Assembly (NCBI GenBank): GCA_927441425.1
Contig: CAKMKG010000010.1
Span: forward strand, 62,001 to 126,000
From: an uncultured Bacillota bacterium
Lineage (GTDB): Bacteria; Bacillota; Clostridia; Peptostreptococcales; Anaerovoracaceae
Reading direction: 5' to 3'
DNA: 64,000 bases
The translations under genes and the position numbers were made by a program. Within the stretch, counting starts at the first letter, position 1; every line of letters begins with the position of its first letter. The notes beneath the pieces are model-generated. The model was given only the letters and a program-made list of their open reading frames with translations, did no database searches and had not been told where the DNA came from. Of the stretch, positions 55,193-63,654 are shown one piece after another.

Positions 55193-55998
55193 AAAGTGTC
55201 AGTAGTTCGGGTAACGGAACAAACGAAGATGCCATTGGGTTCTCAGATTCGTTTCTATTTGTGATGGATGGAGCGACCACACTTGGAAAAAAAACAGAAA
55301 AAGATGCAGCCTGGTTTGTTTCTCGGGTGAGAGACGATCTTCAAGCAAACTTGGGCAACACAGCAAAAACAATAGAAGATATTCTTAGTAATGCCGTGAG
55401 GGCATTGGGAGCATACAATAAAGATTCTTCAGAGACTCCGTACCGCAATCCCTGCGCCAGTATTTCTATTTTCAGAAGGAATGGATCCCTGTTAGAGTAT
55501 TACGGTTTGGGAGATTGTACCGGAACGATTTCATTTAAAGACGACACTTTTCAGGTGCTGTACAATGATACCTTATCGGGTTTTGATGAAAGGGTGATTC
55601 AAGAAATGATGGAGCTCGCAAAAGCAGAGAGAATACACATATCAGAAGCAAGGAATCAGGTGGAACCTTTATTAATTGAGAATAGAAATAAAATGAACAC
55701 AAATAACGGATATTGGGTACTGGATGCGTCCGGCGACGGAATTTCCCATGGTGCGTTTCGGACTTTTTCAGCGGATAAGATCCATAGTGTATCTCTTATG
55801 ACGGACGGCTTTGCCGGAATCTGTACAACATTCCATATTGCCGGAGACTTTGCAGAGCTGCATGATAAAATGTTTCATGAGAATCTGGAAGACCTTGTTA
55901 AAGAACTGTTCGCAGTGCAGGATATGGATCCGTATTATGACCGATACCCCAGATTTAAACACCGTGATGATGCAACAGCAATTATTGCTTTATTTTAA
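55171..55998 (+). CDS. PP2C-like serine/threonine protein phosphatase
   Basis: A 275-residue protein with the PP2C metal-site series: GTNEDAIG, VMDGATTLG (Asp33), YGLGDCTG, LMTDGFAG and HRDDATAI (Asp266, Asp267). The spacing is shorter and more divergent than in stock PrpC, so it belongs to an outlying PP2C_2-type group. The ribosome site GGAGG is only 3 nt from ATG 55171, so TTG 55177 is an alternative start. It lies inside the end of the TPR-membrane gene. Confidence 0.8.
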   Translation: MALFTSIKSVSSSGNGTNEDAIGFSDSFLFVMDGATTLGKKTEKDAAWFVSRVRDDLQANLGNTAKTIEDILSNAVRALGAYNKDSSETPYRNPCASISIFRRNGSLLEYYGLGDCTGTISFKDDTFQVLYNDTLSGFDERVIQEMMELAKAERIHISEARNQVEPLLIENRNKMNTNNGYWVLDASGDGISHGAFRTFSADKIHSVSLMTDGFAGICTTFHIAGDFAELHDKMFHENLEDLVKELFAVQDMDPYYDRYPRFKHRDDATAIIALF

Positions 55999-56061
55999 AT
56001 AATAGCGGGATTACGCTTGCATGATAACAGATGTGAATTTCATACAAGATGCAATTTCAGA

Positions 56062-56090
56062 TTGATGTTCTGAGACGCGTATGGTATAAT
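56062..56090 (+). promoter_or_regulatory. Promoter of the tRNA gene
   Basis: TTGATG, 17 bp, TATAAT, about 30 bp before the mature tRNA 5' end. Confidence 0.7.
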
Positions 56091-56120
56091 ACGTTCTACG
56101 GGATAAAAAGTAAGTACTAT

Positions 56121-56196
56121 GGGCGATTAACTCAGTTGGTAGAGTGTCACCTCGACAAGGTGGAAGTCGTTGGTTCGAGCCCAATATCGCCCACCA
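56121..56196 (+). tRNA. tRNA-Val (anticodon GAC) with unusual C33
   Basis: Cloverleaf by eye: acceptor GGGCGAT/ATCGCCC, D-stem ACTC/GAGT, anticodon stem TCACC/GGTGG, loop TCGACAA, T-stem GTTGG/CCAAT with loop TTCGAGC, and an encoded CCA end. The anticodon loop reads 34-GAC-36, for Val. Position 33, almost always U, is C here. All stems are intact and a promoter and terminator flank it, so it looks functional and not a pseudogene. Confidence 0.9.
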
Positions 56197-56212
56197 CAGT
56201 AGCCGTTTAAAG

Positions 56213-56244
56213 AGAAGCTGGAAGTATCCGGCTTCTTTTTTTTT
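56213..56244 (+). terminator. Terminator of the tRNA gene
   Basis: AGAAGC-T-GGA pairs with TCC-G-GCTTCT around AGTA, followed by a run of nine or more T. Confidence 0.85.
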
Positions 56245-56265
56245 ATAATTTAGAATGGCCGCCAG

Positions 56266-56304
56266 CAAATAGGAAAGAAATCCTGTTAACAAATAGGAAG
56301 AAAT
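56266..56304 (+). repeat. Short direct repeat upstream of the transglutaminase gene
   Basis: CAAATAGGAAAGAAAT (56266-56281) and CAAATAGGAAGAAAT (56290-56304) differ by one base in length. Possible regulator site or slippage; function unknown. Confidence 0.35.
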
Positions 56305-56379
56305 GTCGATAGTACTATTATCACAAGAAATTTTGGGTATTGAGATAGAATAGAGATTTGAAGAGAGGAATCAACCAAT

Positions 56380-57969
56380 ATGAAAAGAATAAGGACAACC
56401 ATTACCGTAACGATCATGATTGTCGCCCTGCTGGTCACAAGCCTTCCGGTGTTTGCCTTCAGCCAGAATGAAAGCCGAAGTGTGGAGCGATTTTTTATTG
56501 AAACACAGCTGCTGAAAGGCGACGGAACGGGATATGGACTTGAGAAGACCGCCAGCCGTCTGGAGGGAATCATCATTTTGATCCGCCTGATGGGAAAAGA
56601 AGCGGACGCACAGGCGATGAAAGACCTTCCCAGTCGGTTTGCCGATGTGCCCGATTGGGCAAAGGGGTACGTGAACTATGCGTATGCGGAAAATATATCC
56701 AAAGGGATAAGTGACACCCGGTTTGGGGTCAGCGATAAAATGACGGCTGTTCAATATAACACTCTTTTGCTTAGAGTCCTTGGCTATGATGACAGCCAGG
56801 GCGACTTTCGATGGGATGCATCGGTAGATAAAGCTGAGAAATTAGACATTCTGCCGAAAGATATGGCCGGAATGTACACGCGAAGTAAAATCTATACAAA
56901 AGGGGATCTGATGGAAACCTCCTTCTGTTATTTGGAGGCGAACTATAAAGACCGGGAAGAGACGCTGATCGGTATGCTGATCGAAACCGGTGTGATTGCT
57001 GATGAGCTTGCGGGAAAATATGGTCTGGACGTGGAGGGTTGGGACAGCCTTACCACCGGCTTCCGGGATAATGACTACTTAAATTTTCAGGTCTCAGGCA
57101 GCACCTTAACCATTGGGGGAACCAGCGAAGATAACAATAAGACGTATCTTTTAGTACGTGTCATCGACACTGATACGGAAGTGAAAAAAGCCGATGGGGT
57201 TGGGCGTATCGGCAGCAACGGCCGGTATGACATTGAGCTTTCACTGGGCAGACTTGCCAAGGGGGAATACTATGTGGATGTATACGGAAATGATGAACGA
57301 TACAATTACTATAGCAGCATTGTCTTATCCAACGTCATTCTGAAAAAGACCGATGATGATTTGTATTTTAAAGCTTCTCCTGCTTATGGGCAGAACTTGA
57401 GAATTTACAACGGAAATCAACCGCTTGCGTCGGATTATGAAATGACGCCAAACACCGGATCGATGAATGAATTTGTGATGGCCATTTCGGATTTGGAAGA
57501 GGAAATCACCAGCGGAATCACAGACGATTATGGCAAGCTGCAGGCGATCCATGATTGGGTTGCGGAAGAAATCTATTATGATAAAGATTTTTTAAATGGG
57601 AAGACGAAGCGAACCAATATCAATTCCATTGCTGTGCTGGACAATCGATATGCTGTTTGCAGCGGATATGCAAATCTAACCAAGGATCTGCTTGCCGCAG
57701 CAGGGATACCGAGTCGGCAGGTCATGGGCTATGCCCTTGGCATCACCAGCGATGGTGATTGGGATGATGTGGATCAGCGAAGCGTGGAACCAAATCATGT
57801 CTGGAATGAAGTGTACATAGATGGTCGATGGATTATCGTGGATGCGACCTGGGACTCTTCAAACAAGTATGAAGGCGGGATATTCACGGACGGCGAAGGC
57901 ATCGCTCAGCTCTATTTTGATGTAACCATGCCGTTCTTCTCTAACACCCACAAGGCGATACTTCCATAG
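56380..57969 (+). CDS. Secreted transglutaminase-like protein with SLH-like modules
   Basis: A 529-residue exported protein. Signal peptide (1-24, ending VFA|FSQ). Residues 30-195 contain three SLH-like modules with weak TRAE motifs (for example MTAVQYN, YTKGDLM). About 225-325 is a beta-sandwich. Residues 375-529 are a transglutaminase-like core (PF01841) with the triad Cys427 (AVCSGYANL), His473 (PNHVWNE) and Asp488 (IIVDATW). Such enzymes act as peptidases or cross-linkers at the cell surface; cross-linking of the SLH lattice is a possible role. It is separate from the SLH block at 2-23 kb. Confidence 0.85.
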   Translation: MKRIRTTITVTIMIVALLVTSLPVFAFSQNESRSVERFFIETQLLKGDGTGYGLEKTASRLEGIIILIRLMGKEADAQAMKDLPSRFADVPDWAKGYVNYAYAENISKGISDTRFGVSDKMTAVQYNTLLLRVLGYDDSQGDFRWDASVDKAEKLDILPKDMAGMYTRSKIYTKGDLMETSFCYLEANYKDREETLIGMLIETGVIADELAGKYGLDVEGWDSLTTGFRDNDYLNFQVSGSTLTIGGTSEDNNKTYLLVRVIDTDTEVKKADGVGRIGSNGRYDIELSLGRLAKGEYYVDVYGNDERYNYYSSIVLSNVILKKTDDDLYFKASPAYGQNLRIYNGNQPLASDYEMTPNTGSMNEFVMAISDLEEEITSGITDDYGKLQAIHDWVAEEIYYDKDFLNGKTKRTNINSIAVLDNRYAVCSGYANLTKDLLAAAGIPSRQVMGYALGITSDGDWDDVDQRSVEPNHVWNEVYIDGRWIIVDATWDSSNKYEGGIFTDGEGIAQLYFDVTMPFFSNTHKAILP

Positions 57970-57996
57970 CCGTCCATGCGTAATTTGTCAAATAAA

Positions 57997-58017
57997 TTGG
58001 ATGGGGATTCGATCCAA
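57997..58017 (+). terminator. Weak hairpin after the transglutaminase gene
   Basis: TTGGAT and ATCCAA around a 9-nt loop; the following AAATTTTG is a poor T-run. Possible terminator. Confidence 0.3.
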
Positions 58018-58022
58018 AAATT

Positions 58023-58051
58023 TTGATTTATTTCTTTGGAGAACGTATAAT
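58023..58051 (+). promoter_or_regulatory. Promoter of niaR
   Basis: TTGATT, 17 bp, TATAAT. Confidence 0.7.
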
Positions 58052-58137
58052 AGATACAAGATAGGGTTGTCGGACATTTGCCATGGAAATGGGAAATGGG
58101 CTTGAAAAATTGGATGCATTAGCAAGGTGGGAGCCAT

Positions 58138-58659
58138 ATGAATGGAGAGTCAAGAAGAAACAAAATCATAGAAATCTTGAGGAGCAGAGAAGAACCGGTT
58201 TCCGGGGCGGAGCTGGCAAAAAGACTTGATGTGAGCAGGCAGGTCATCGTCCAGGATATCGCTTTGCTCAGGGCGGTAAATCGCAATATCATTTCCACAA
58301 CAAAGGGCTATGTACTCTATGTGAAGGAAGTGCAGAAGGTAAACCGCTGCTTTCTGGTCAAGCATTCCGATGACGAGATTGAGGATGAACTCTGCACCAT
58401 CGTTGACAACGGCGGAAAGGTGATGGATGTCATTGTGATGCATGACATTTACGGAGAAATTTCCACCGGCCTTATCATAAAGAACCGGCAGGAAGTCTAT
58501 GACTTTGTGGAAAAATTGAAGAGCCACAAGACGATTCCGTTGAAGGATTTAACCGGCGGCGTTCATCTTCATACGGTAGAGGCGGATTCGGAGGCGATTC
58601 TGGATTCCATCGAAAAGAAATTAAGAGAGAAAAAATATCTGATTGAAGAGCAGGGATAG
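58138..58659 (+). CDS. niaR: NiaR nicotinate-responsive transcriptional repressor
   Basis: A 173-residue protein: an HTH_11 domain (residues 5-60, VSGAELAKRLDVSRQVIVQD) and a C-terminal 3H domain. The three conserved His of that domain lie in VMHDIYG, KSHKTIPL and GGVHLHTVEA, where they bind metal and nicotinate. Members repress NAD synthesis and niacin uptake genes. No such genes follow it here (a FAD dehydrogenase operon does), so its targets are elsewhere. The ribosome site is AAGGTGG, 7 nt before ATG. Confidence 0.88.
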   Translation: MNGESRRNKIIEILRSREEPVSGAELAKRLDVSRQVIVQDIALLRAVNRNIISTTKGYVLYVKEVQKVNRCFLVKHSDDEIEDELCTIVDNGGKVMDVIVMHDIYGEISTGLIIKNRQEVYDFVEKLKSHKTIPLKDLTGGVHLHTVEADSEAILDSIEKKLREKKYLIEEQG

Positions 58660-58698
58660 CGTGAAAAGATTACGATAAAGATAAAGGATCATGGAAAA

Positions 58699-60216
58699 AT
58701 GAAACAGTTTGACGTGCTGATTATCGGAGCTGGTGTAGTGGGAAATGCCATTGCCAGAGAAATATCAAAAAAGAATACAGTGACTGTAGGTGTGCTGGAA
58801 AAGGAACCGGATACGGCCTTTGGCATCAGCGGCAGGAACAGTGGGGTCCTTCATGCCGGGTTTAATAATAAACCCGGTTCTTTCATGGCAAAATTATGCG
58901 TGCAGGGCTCGGAAGGCTTTGAAAAGGAAGCGGCTGAGCTGAAGCTTCCCTTCAAGAAAACGGGAAAACTGATTACTGCCGGATTTGAAGAGGATCTGGC
59001 ACGCCTGCAGAAGCTAAAGGAGCAGGGCGAAGCCAATGGGGTAAAAGAACTTAGGATCATCGGCAGGGAGGAACTGGAAACGCTAGCCGGATATGATGCC
59101 GGCTTCGGTGCCCTTTGGTCCGGGATGACGGGAATCTTTGATCCCTTCCAATATACCATCGCCCTTGCGGAGGCCGCCGCAGAACAGGGAACGGAATATC
59201 TCTTCGGCAGGCAGGTGGTGGAGATCGCGCCGAAAGGGAAAAGCCAAGCGGCTCCGTCAAACGCAGCCGGCAGCGGCAGCTTCCTGGTTACTGCGGAGAA
59301 TCATTCCACGGGGGAAAGAGAACAGTATCGCACTGAAATTCTAATCAATAGCGCCGGCTTGTTTGCTGATGAAATCTGCAGGATGGTGGGGATCAACGAC
59401 TATAAGATCCACCCTTGCAGGGGTGAATATCACATTTTGGAGAAGCGGCAACCATGGCTGCTGGAGCTCCCCATCTACCCGATCCCGAATGAAAAGGATG
59501 GCGGTCTTGGTGTACATCTGACCCCGGCCATCCACGGAAATATCTTGATTGGACCAAGCGCCGAATATTTAACTGCGGAGCAGGAACGGGAGGAATACAG
59601 CACCACTCGGGACGTTATGGTTCGATTAAATGAAGAGGGTGTGGCCTTATTTCCGGAGTTGAACATCGGGGACTGCATCCATAGCTTTTCTGGGATCCGG
59701 CCAAAGCTGGCTTCGGAAGCAGAAGGCGGCTACGCCGACTTCGTCATAGAGGAAAGCAAACGGGTACCGGGTTTCATTCAGCTGGTAGGAATCGAATCTC
59801 CGGGAATGACCGCATCCATTCCCATCGCCAGAATGGTTGCACAGATGACAGAGGAAATCAGAGTGAGAAACAAGAGCTGCGAGGCTCAATGGCAAGGATC
59901 TGAAAGCAAGTCCGCACAAACCGGACTTTTGCAAGCTGTATCCGGTGAGCCTGGGGATGAAAAAATGCTTTGCCGTTGTGAAGGCATCACGGAGCGCGCA
60001 GTTTTGGAAGCCTATGACCGTATCCTATATATTGGAGCAATTCCCACCGTAAAAGGCTTGAAAAACAGAACGAGAGTAACCATGGGAAACTGCCAGGGCA
60101 GCTTCTGCACGATCAATATCATTGAGGTATTAGAGAAGAAACGAAATGTGGACCCCCTCGCCTTACTTTGGAATGGGTTTGGCAGCCTTATGTTTGAAGG
60201 GAGGGTGAAGGAATGA
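58699..60216 (+). CDS. FAD-dependent glycerol-3-phosphate-type dehydrogenase with BFD-like [2Fe-2S] domain
   Basis: A 505-residue protein. IIGAGVVGNAIAREIS binds FAD; RNSGVLHAGFNN and the DAO fold extend to about residue 390. A BFD-like domain follows (about 420-480) with CRCEGIT and GNCQGSFC cysteines for a [2Fe-2S] cluster. This matches the GlpA-like subunit of anaerobic G3P dehydrogenase or a 2-hydroxyacid oxidase (L-2-hydroxyglutarate type). It overlaps the next gene by ATGA, as in the known two- or three-part operons. Confidence 0.85.
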   Translation: MKQFDVLIIGAGVVGNAIAREISKKNTVTVGVLEKEPDTAFGISGRNSGVLHAGFNNKPGSFMAKLCVQGSEGFEKEAAELKLPFKKTGKLITAGFEEDLARLQKLKEQGEANGVKELRIIGREELETLAGYDAGFGALWSGMTGIFDPFQYTIALAEAAAEQGTEYLFGRQVVEIAPKGKSQAAPSNAAGSGSFLVTAENHSTGEREQYRTEILINSAGLFADEICRMVGINDYKIHPCRGEYHILEKRQPWLLELPIYPIPNEKDGGLGVHLTPAIHGNILIGPSAEYLTAEQEREEYSTTRDVMVRLNEEGVALFPELNIGDCIHSFSGIRPKLASEAEGGYADFVIEESKRVPGFIQLVGIESPGMTASIPIARMVAQMTEEIRVRNKSCEAQWQGSESKSAQTGLLQAVSGEPGDEKMLCRCEGITERAVLEAYDRILYIGAIPTVKGLKNRTRVTMGNCQGSFCTINIIEVLEKKRNVDPLALLWNGFGSLMFEGRVKE

Positions 60217-61652
60217 GAATCAAAAAGAATGTAGTTGTCATCGGCGGAGGCCCGGCGGGAATGGCAGCGGTGATCTCCCTGAAAGAAAGAGGAATTGAGG
60301 ATATTATCCTTTTGGAGAAGGAGAACCGCCTTGGAGGGGTCTTATCCCAGTGTATTCATGATGGCTTTGGACTGATCTATTACCGGAAGAATTATTCGGG
60401 ACCTGAATATTCAGCCCTTTATGAACAGAAAATTGCAGAGAAAGAAATTCCATATCTTACGGAAGCGACTGTTCTCTCGGTTCGCTCATTGGATGCTGAA
60501 GCCTATCGTTCCTTGGATGCGGAATCCTATCGTTCTCTGGTCACGGTTCAAACTGCGGAAGGCACGTTGGAATACGAGGCTAATGCGGTGATAGCCGCCA
60601 CGGGCTGCAGGGAGAGGGGCAGAGGTCTTGCCGGAATCCCGGGAACGAGACCCGCCGGCATCTATACTGCAGGAACAGCACAGGCGTTGATCAATCTTCA
60701 GAATTTCATGCCGGGACGCAAAGCGCTCATTGTTGGCTCAGGGGATATTGGGCTCATCATGGCAAGGCGGATCACCCTGGAAGGCGGGCAGGTGCTTTGT
60801 GTCGTGGAAAAGGAAGACATACCGGGAGGCTTGAAACGAAACATCATACAATGTCTTGAGGATTTTGCAATACCACTTTACACCAATACCATCGTATCCA
60901 ATGTCTACGGAAAAGAGAGAGTGTCCGGAGCTGATATTTCCCAAATCGATGCAGAGGGAAACGTGGTAGCGGGAAGTACCCGATTCTATGCGTGTGACAC
61001 ATTGATTTTATCCGTTGGCCTCATTCCCGAAGAAGATATGGTCGAGGATCGGCACAGAGGGGTATTTCTCTGCGGGAACTCCCTTTATGTCCACGATCTG
61101 GTGGATGATGTGACCCTGGAAGGGGAGATGGTCGCCGGACAAGTGGAAACCTTCCTGATGAAGCTTGCTGCGGGACAAGCGCCCGATGAGACCAGATTTG
61201 CTTACCCCGGGATCGAAACCATGAGAAAAAAGAGGGCACAGCTGGTGAAGCGGAAAAAGGATATGGCAAGAAAGAAAGCGGAAACCGGGGCAAAGACCAT
61301 CACCTGTATCATGTGCCCCAACAGCTGTGAGATCACCTACGATCTGGAGGGCGGCATGTGTGGCAAGGGGCCGGAATACGTGAAAAATGAGATCTTGAAT
61401 CCGAAACGGACACTGACGTCCTCTGTTAAAGTAACCGGTGGAGCGATTCCTCTCGTCAGCGTAAAAACCACCAATGGCATTCCGAAGGAAAAACTCATGG
61501 ATGCCATGAAGCTGATTGCGGAATTGGGTGCCACCGCGCCTGTGGTGCCTGGACAGATCCTATGCAAGGACTTTATGGAAGAAGGAACGGACCTGGTCGC
61601 AACAAAAGCAGTGAAACGATATTCGCTTGATAATACAAGCGAAATAGAGTAA
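60213..61652 (+). CDS. FAD/NAD oxidoreductase fused to DUF1667
   Basis: A 479-residue fusion. Residues 1-320 are a pyridine-nucleotide-disulfide-type oxidoreductase (VIGGGPAGMAAV for FAD; ALIVGSGDIGLIMARR for NAD). Residues 363-475 are DUF1667 (PF07892), with CIMCPNSCE and a further Cys pair, a likely metal or cluster site. In many genomes DUF1667 is a separate third gene of the G3P dehydrogenase operon; here it is joined. A 24-bp tandem repeat near 60485 adds SLDAEAYR/SLDAESYR at about residues 91-107. Electron transfer for the upstream dehydrogenase is the likely role. Confidence 0.85.
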   Translation: MRIKKNVVVIGGGPAGMAAVISLKERGIEDIILLEKENRLGGVLSQCIHDGFGLIYYRKNYSGPEYSALYEQKIAEKEIPYLTEATVLSVRSLDAEAYRSLDAESYRSLVTVQTAEGTLEYEANAVIAATGCRERGRGLAGIPGTRPAGIYTAGTAQALINLQNFMPGRKALIVGSGDIGLIMARRITLEGGQVLCVVEKEDIPGGLKRNIIQCLEDFAIPLYTNTIVSNVYGKERVSGADISQIDAEGNVVAGSTRFYACDTLILSVGLIPEEDMVEDRHRGVFLCGNSLYVHDLVDDVTLEGEMVAGQVETFLMKLAAGQAPDETRFAYPGIETMRKKRAQLVKRKKDMARKKAETGAKTITCIMCPNSCEITYDLEGGMCGKGPEYVKNEILNPKRTLTSSVKVTGGAIPLVSVKTTNGIPKEKLMDAMKLIAELGATAPVVPGQILCKDFMEEGTDLVATKAVKRYSLDNTSEIE

Positions 61653-61669
61653 ACTAAATGCTGAAGTAT

Positions 61670-61723
61670 CGGATCCATTTCCAAATCGTTCCATGGATCC
61701 GGAAGTGGTGTAGCTACTTTTTT
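61670..61723 (+). terminator. Double hairpin between the FAD operon and pglF
   Basis: CGGATCCAT (61670-61678) pairs perfectly with ATGGATCCG (61693-61701). Directly after it AAGTGG (61703-61708) pairs with CTACTT (61714-61719), one G-T wobble, followed by TTTTTT. The second alone is a plausible terminator; the pair could also act as an attenuator before pglF. Confidence 0.45.
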
Positions 61724-61745
61724 ATTGAAAGGATCATCGCAATTT

Positions 61746-63638
61746 ATGGTAAAGTTTTCGAGAATCGCACTTTTATTTTTTGTTGATATCATTTGCATCA
61801 ATTTTGCATATACAGTGTCCTTCCTGCTGCGTTTTGAATTTTCAATATCCGAGGTTTTTCTTGGATTTTTTGCAGTCTATTTCAATAATATTGTGGTCTT
61901 AACCGTGATTAAGCTCATCGCGTTCTGGGTCTTCGGCCTTTACCGGAGTCTTTGGAAATATGCGGGAACGGAGGAGCTTGTAAAAATCGTTCTGGCTGCA
62001 ATTACAGCGACGGCGGCGACCATCGTTTATCTGGAGTTCACACAGCAGTATTTTCCGCGAAGCATTTATGTCTTCAGCAGCGTACTGGATATCGTCCTCA
62101 TCGGCGGCGTTCGTTTTGGCTATCGCATCATACGGGATCTGAGAAAGCCGGGAGCAATGATAAACCTCGTTTATCTCATGCGTAAAAGCGGAGAGGGTGC
62201 GGCAATCAGCAAGGTCATGGTGGTCGGTGCCGGAGATGCGGGAGCGGCGATCATAAAGGATATCAAGCAGCACCCCGATCTTGGGAAAAAGGTCGTTGTG
62301 GTGGTAGACGACAACCCGAATAAATTGAATCAAACCATCGTAGGCGTCAAGATTGCGGGCAATCATTTGGCAATCAAGCAGATTGCCAGAAAGTATGGGG
62401 TAGATGAGATCATCATTGCCATACCGTCGGCAAACAAAAAAGCCATTCAGGAAATCGTCAACGAATGCAATAAAACCCGCTGTAAGATGAAAATTCTGCC
62501 GGGAATCAGCGACCTGATCAACGAAAAGGTCAGCATCAGCAAGCTGAGAGATGTCGATATCGAGGATCTCCTCGGCAGAGATGCGGTGCAGGTCAACCTC
62601 AAGGAGATCAGCGGCTATCTGGAAGGGAAAATCGTTCTGGTCACCGGCGGCGGCGGCTCCATCGGCTCCGAACTTTGCCGGCAGATCGCAAGGTTCAAGC
62701 CCAGAAAGCTCATCGCGCTGGACATTTATGAGAATTCTGTTTTTGAGCTGTCCAACGAAATCAAGAGCACATTTCCTGCCTTGGAGTTTGAAGTGGTCAT
62801 TGGATCGGTTCGCAGCAGGCACAGAATGCGGGAGGTATTTATCAAGTACAAGCCTCACGTGGTCTTCCATGCGGCGGCCCACAAGCATGTCCCTCTGATG
62901 GAGAGCAATCCCAAGGATGCGGTAATCAACAACGTTGTTGGAACAAAGAATATGATCGACCTATCTGATGAGTATGCAGTTGAGAATTTTGTCATGATCT
63001 CCACCGATAAGGCCGTGAACCCCACCAATGTTATGGGTGCAACGAAGCGTTTGGCGGAAATGATTCTGCAGGAAAAGAGCATGAATTCACGTACAAGCTA
63101 TTCCGCAGTCCGGTTCGGAAACGTGCTGGGCAGCAACGGCAGTGTAATTCCGTTGTTCCGAAAGCAGATCGAACGGGGAGGCCCGGTTACCGTCACCCAC
63201 GAGGAGATAACCAGATATTTCATGACCATACCGGAAGCGGTGCAGCTGGTAATCCAGGCCGGAGCTATGGCGACGGGAGGAGAGATCTTTATTCTGGATA
63301 TGGGTGATCCGGTCCGTATCATGGACCTTGCGGAAAATGTGATCCGGCTTTCGGGCTATATCCCCAACGTGGATATCGACATCAAGATCACTGGCCTGCG
63401 CCCCGGAGAAAAATTATACGAAGAGCTGCTTCTTGACGAAGAAGGCATCGAAAAGACGGCTCACAATAAAATTTATGTGGGCCATCCATTGCCGCCATCA
63501 CCGGAGCTCGGAGAAATGTTGGAAAATCAAAGGATTTGCAATGAAGAAAGCATCAATGGCATTCTGACGATGAAGGATGAGGAAGTCAAGACTTGGCTGC
63601 AGAAGCTGGTACCGAATTACAGTCGGTCAGAATCATAA
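61746..63638 (+). CDS. pglF: PglF/WbpM-like UDP-GlcNAc 4,6-dehydratase
   Basis: About 630 residues. ATG 61746 with AAAGGA 12 nt upstream is preferred over TTG 61725, which has no ribosome site. Four N-terminal membrane helices (to about residue 125), a CoA-binding-like Rossmann domain ([15 protein letters not shown]), then the catalytic SDR ([18 protein letters not shown] at about 297; [16 protein letters not shown] with the Met-Lys form of the active site). It makes the UDP-4-keto-6-deoxy sugar used by the PglE/PglD enzymes at 46.3-48.1 kb, 14 kb upstream. Its flanking genes are metabolic, so pglF has been split from the rest of the route. Confidence 0.9.
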   Translation: MVKFSRIALLFFVDIICINFAYTVSFLLRFEFSISEVFLGFFAVYFNNIVVLTVIKLIAFWVFGLYRSLWKYAGTEELVKIVLAAITATAATIVYLEFTQQYFPRSIYVFSSVLDIVLIGGVRFGYRIIRDLRKPGAMINLVYLMRKSGEGAAISKVMVVGAGDAGAAIIKDIKQHPDLGKKVVVVVDDNPNKLNQTIVGVKIAGNHLAIKQIARKYGVDEIIIAIPSANKKAIQEIVNECNKTRCKMKILPGISDLINEKVSISKLRDVDIEDLLGRDAVQVNLKEISGYLEGKIVLVTGGGGSIGSELCRQIARFKPRKLIALDIYENSVFELSNEIKSTFPALEFEVVIGSVRSRHRMREVFIKYKPHVVFHAAAHKHVPLMESNPKDAVINNVVGTKNMIDLSDEYAVENFVMISTDKAVNPTNVMGATKRLAEMILQEKSMNSRTSYSAVRFGNVLGSNGSVIPLFRKQIERGGPVTVTHEEITRYFMTIPEAVQLVIQAGAMATGGEIFILDMGDPVRIMDLAENVIRLSGYIPNVDIDIKITGLRPGEKLYEELLLDEEGIEKTAHNKIYVGHPLPPSPELGEMLENQRICNEESINGILTMKDEEVKTWLQKLVPNYSRSES

Positions 63639-63654
63639 GAAGGAGGAAAGCTCC

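Noticed and set aside
61899-62888. Minus-strand frame of 329 codons opposite pglF
   Set aside because: It is antisense to the conserved dehydratase domains and has no ribosome site or recognisable product.
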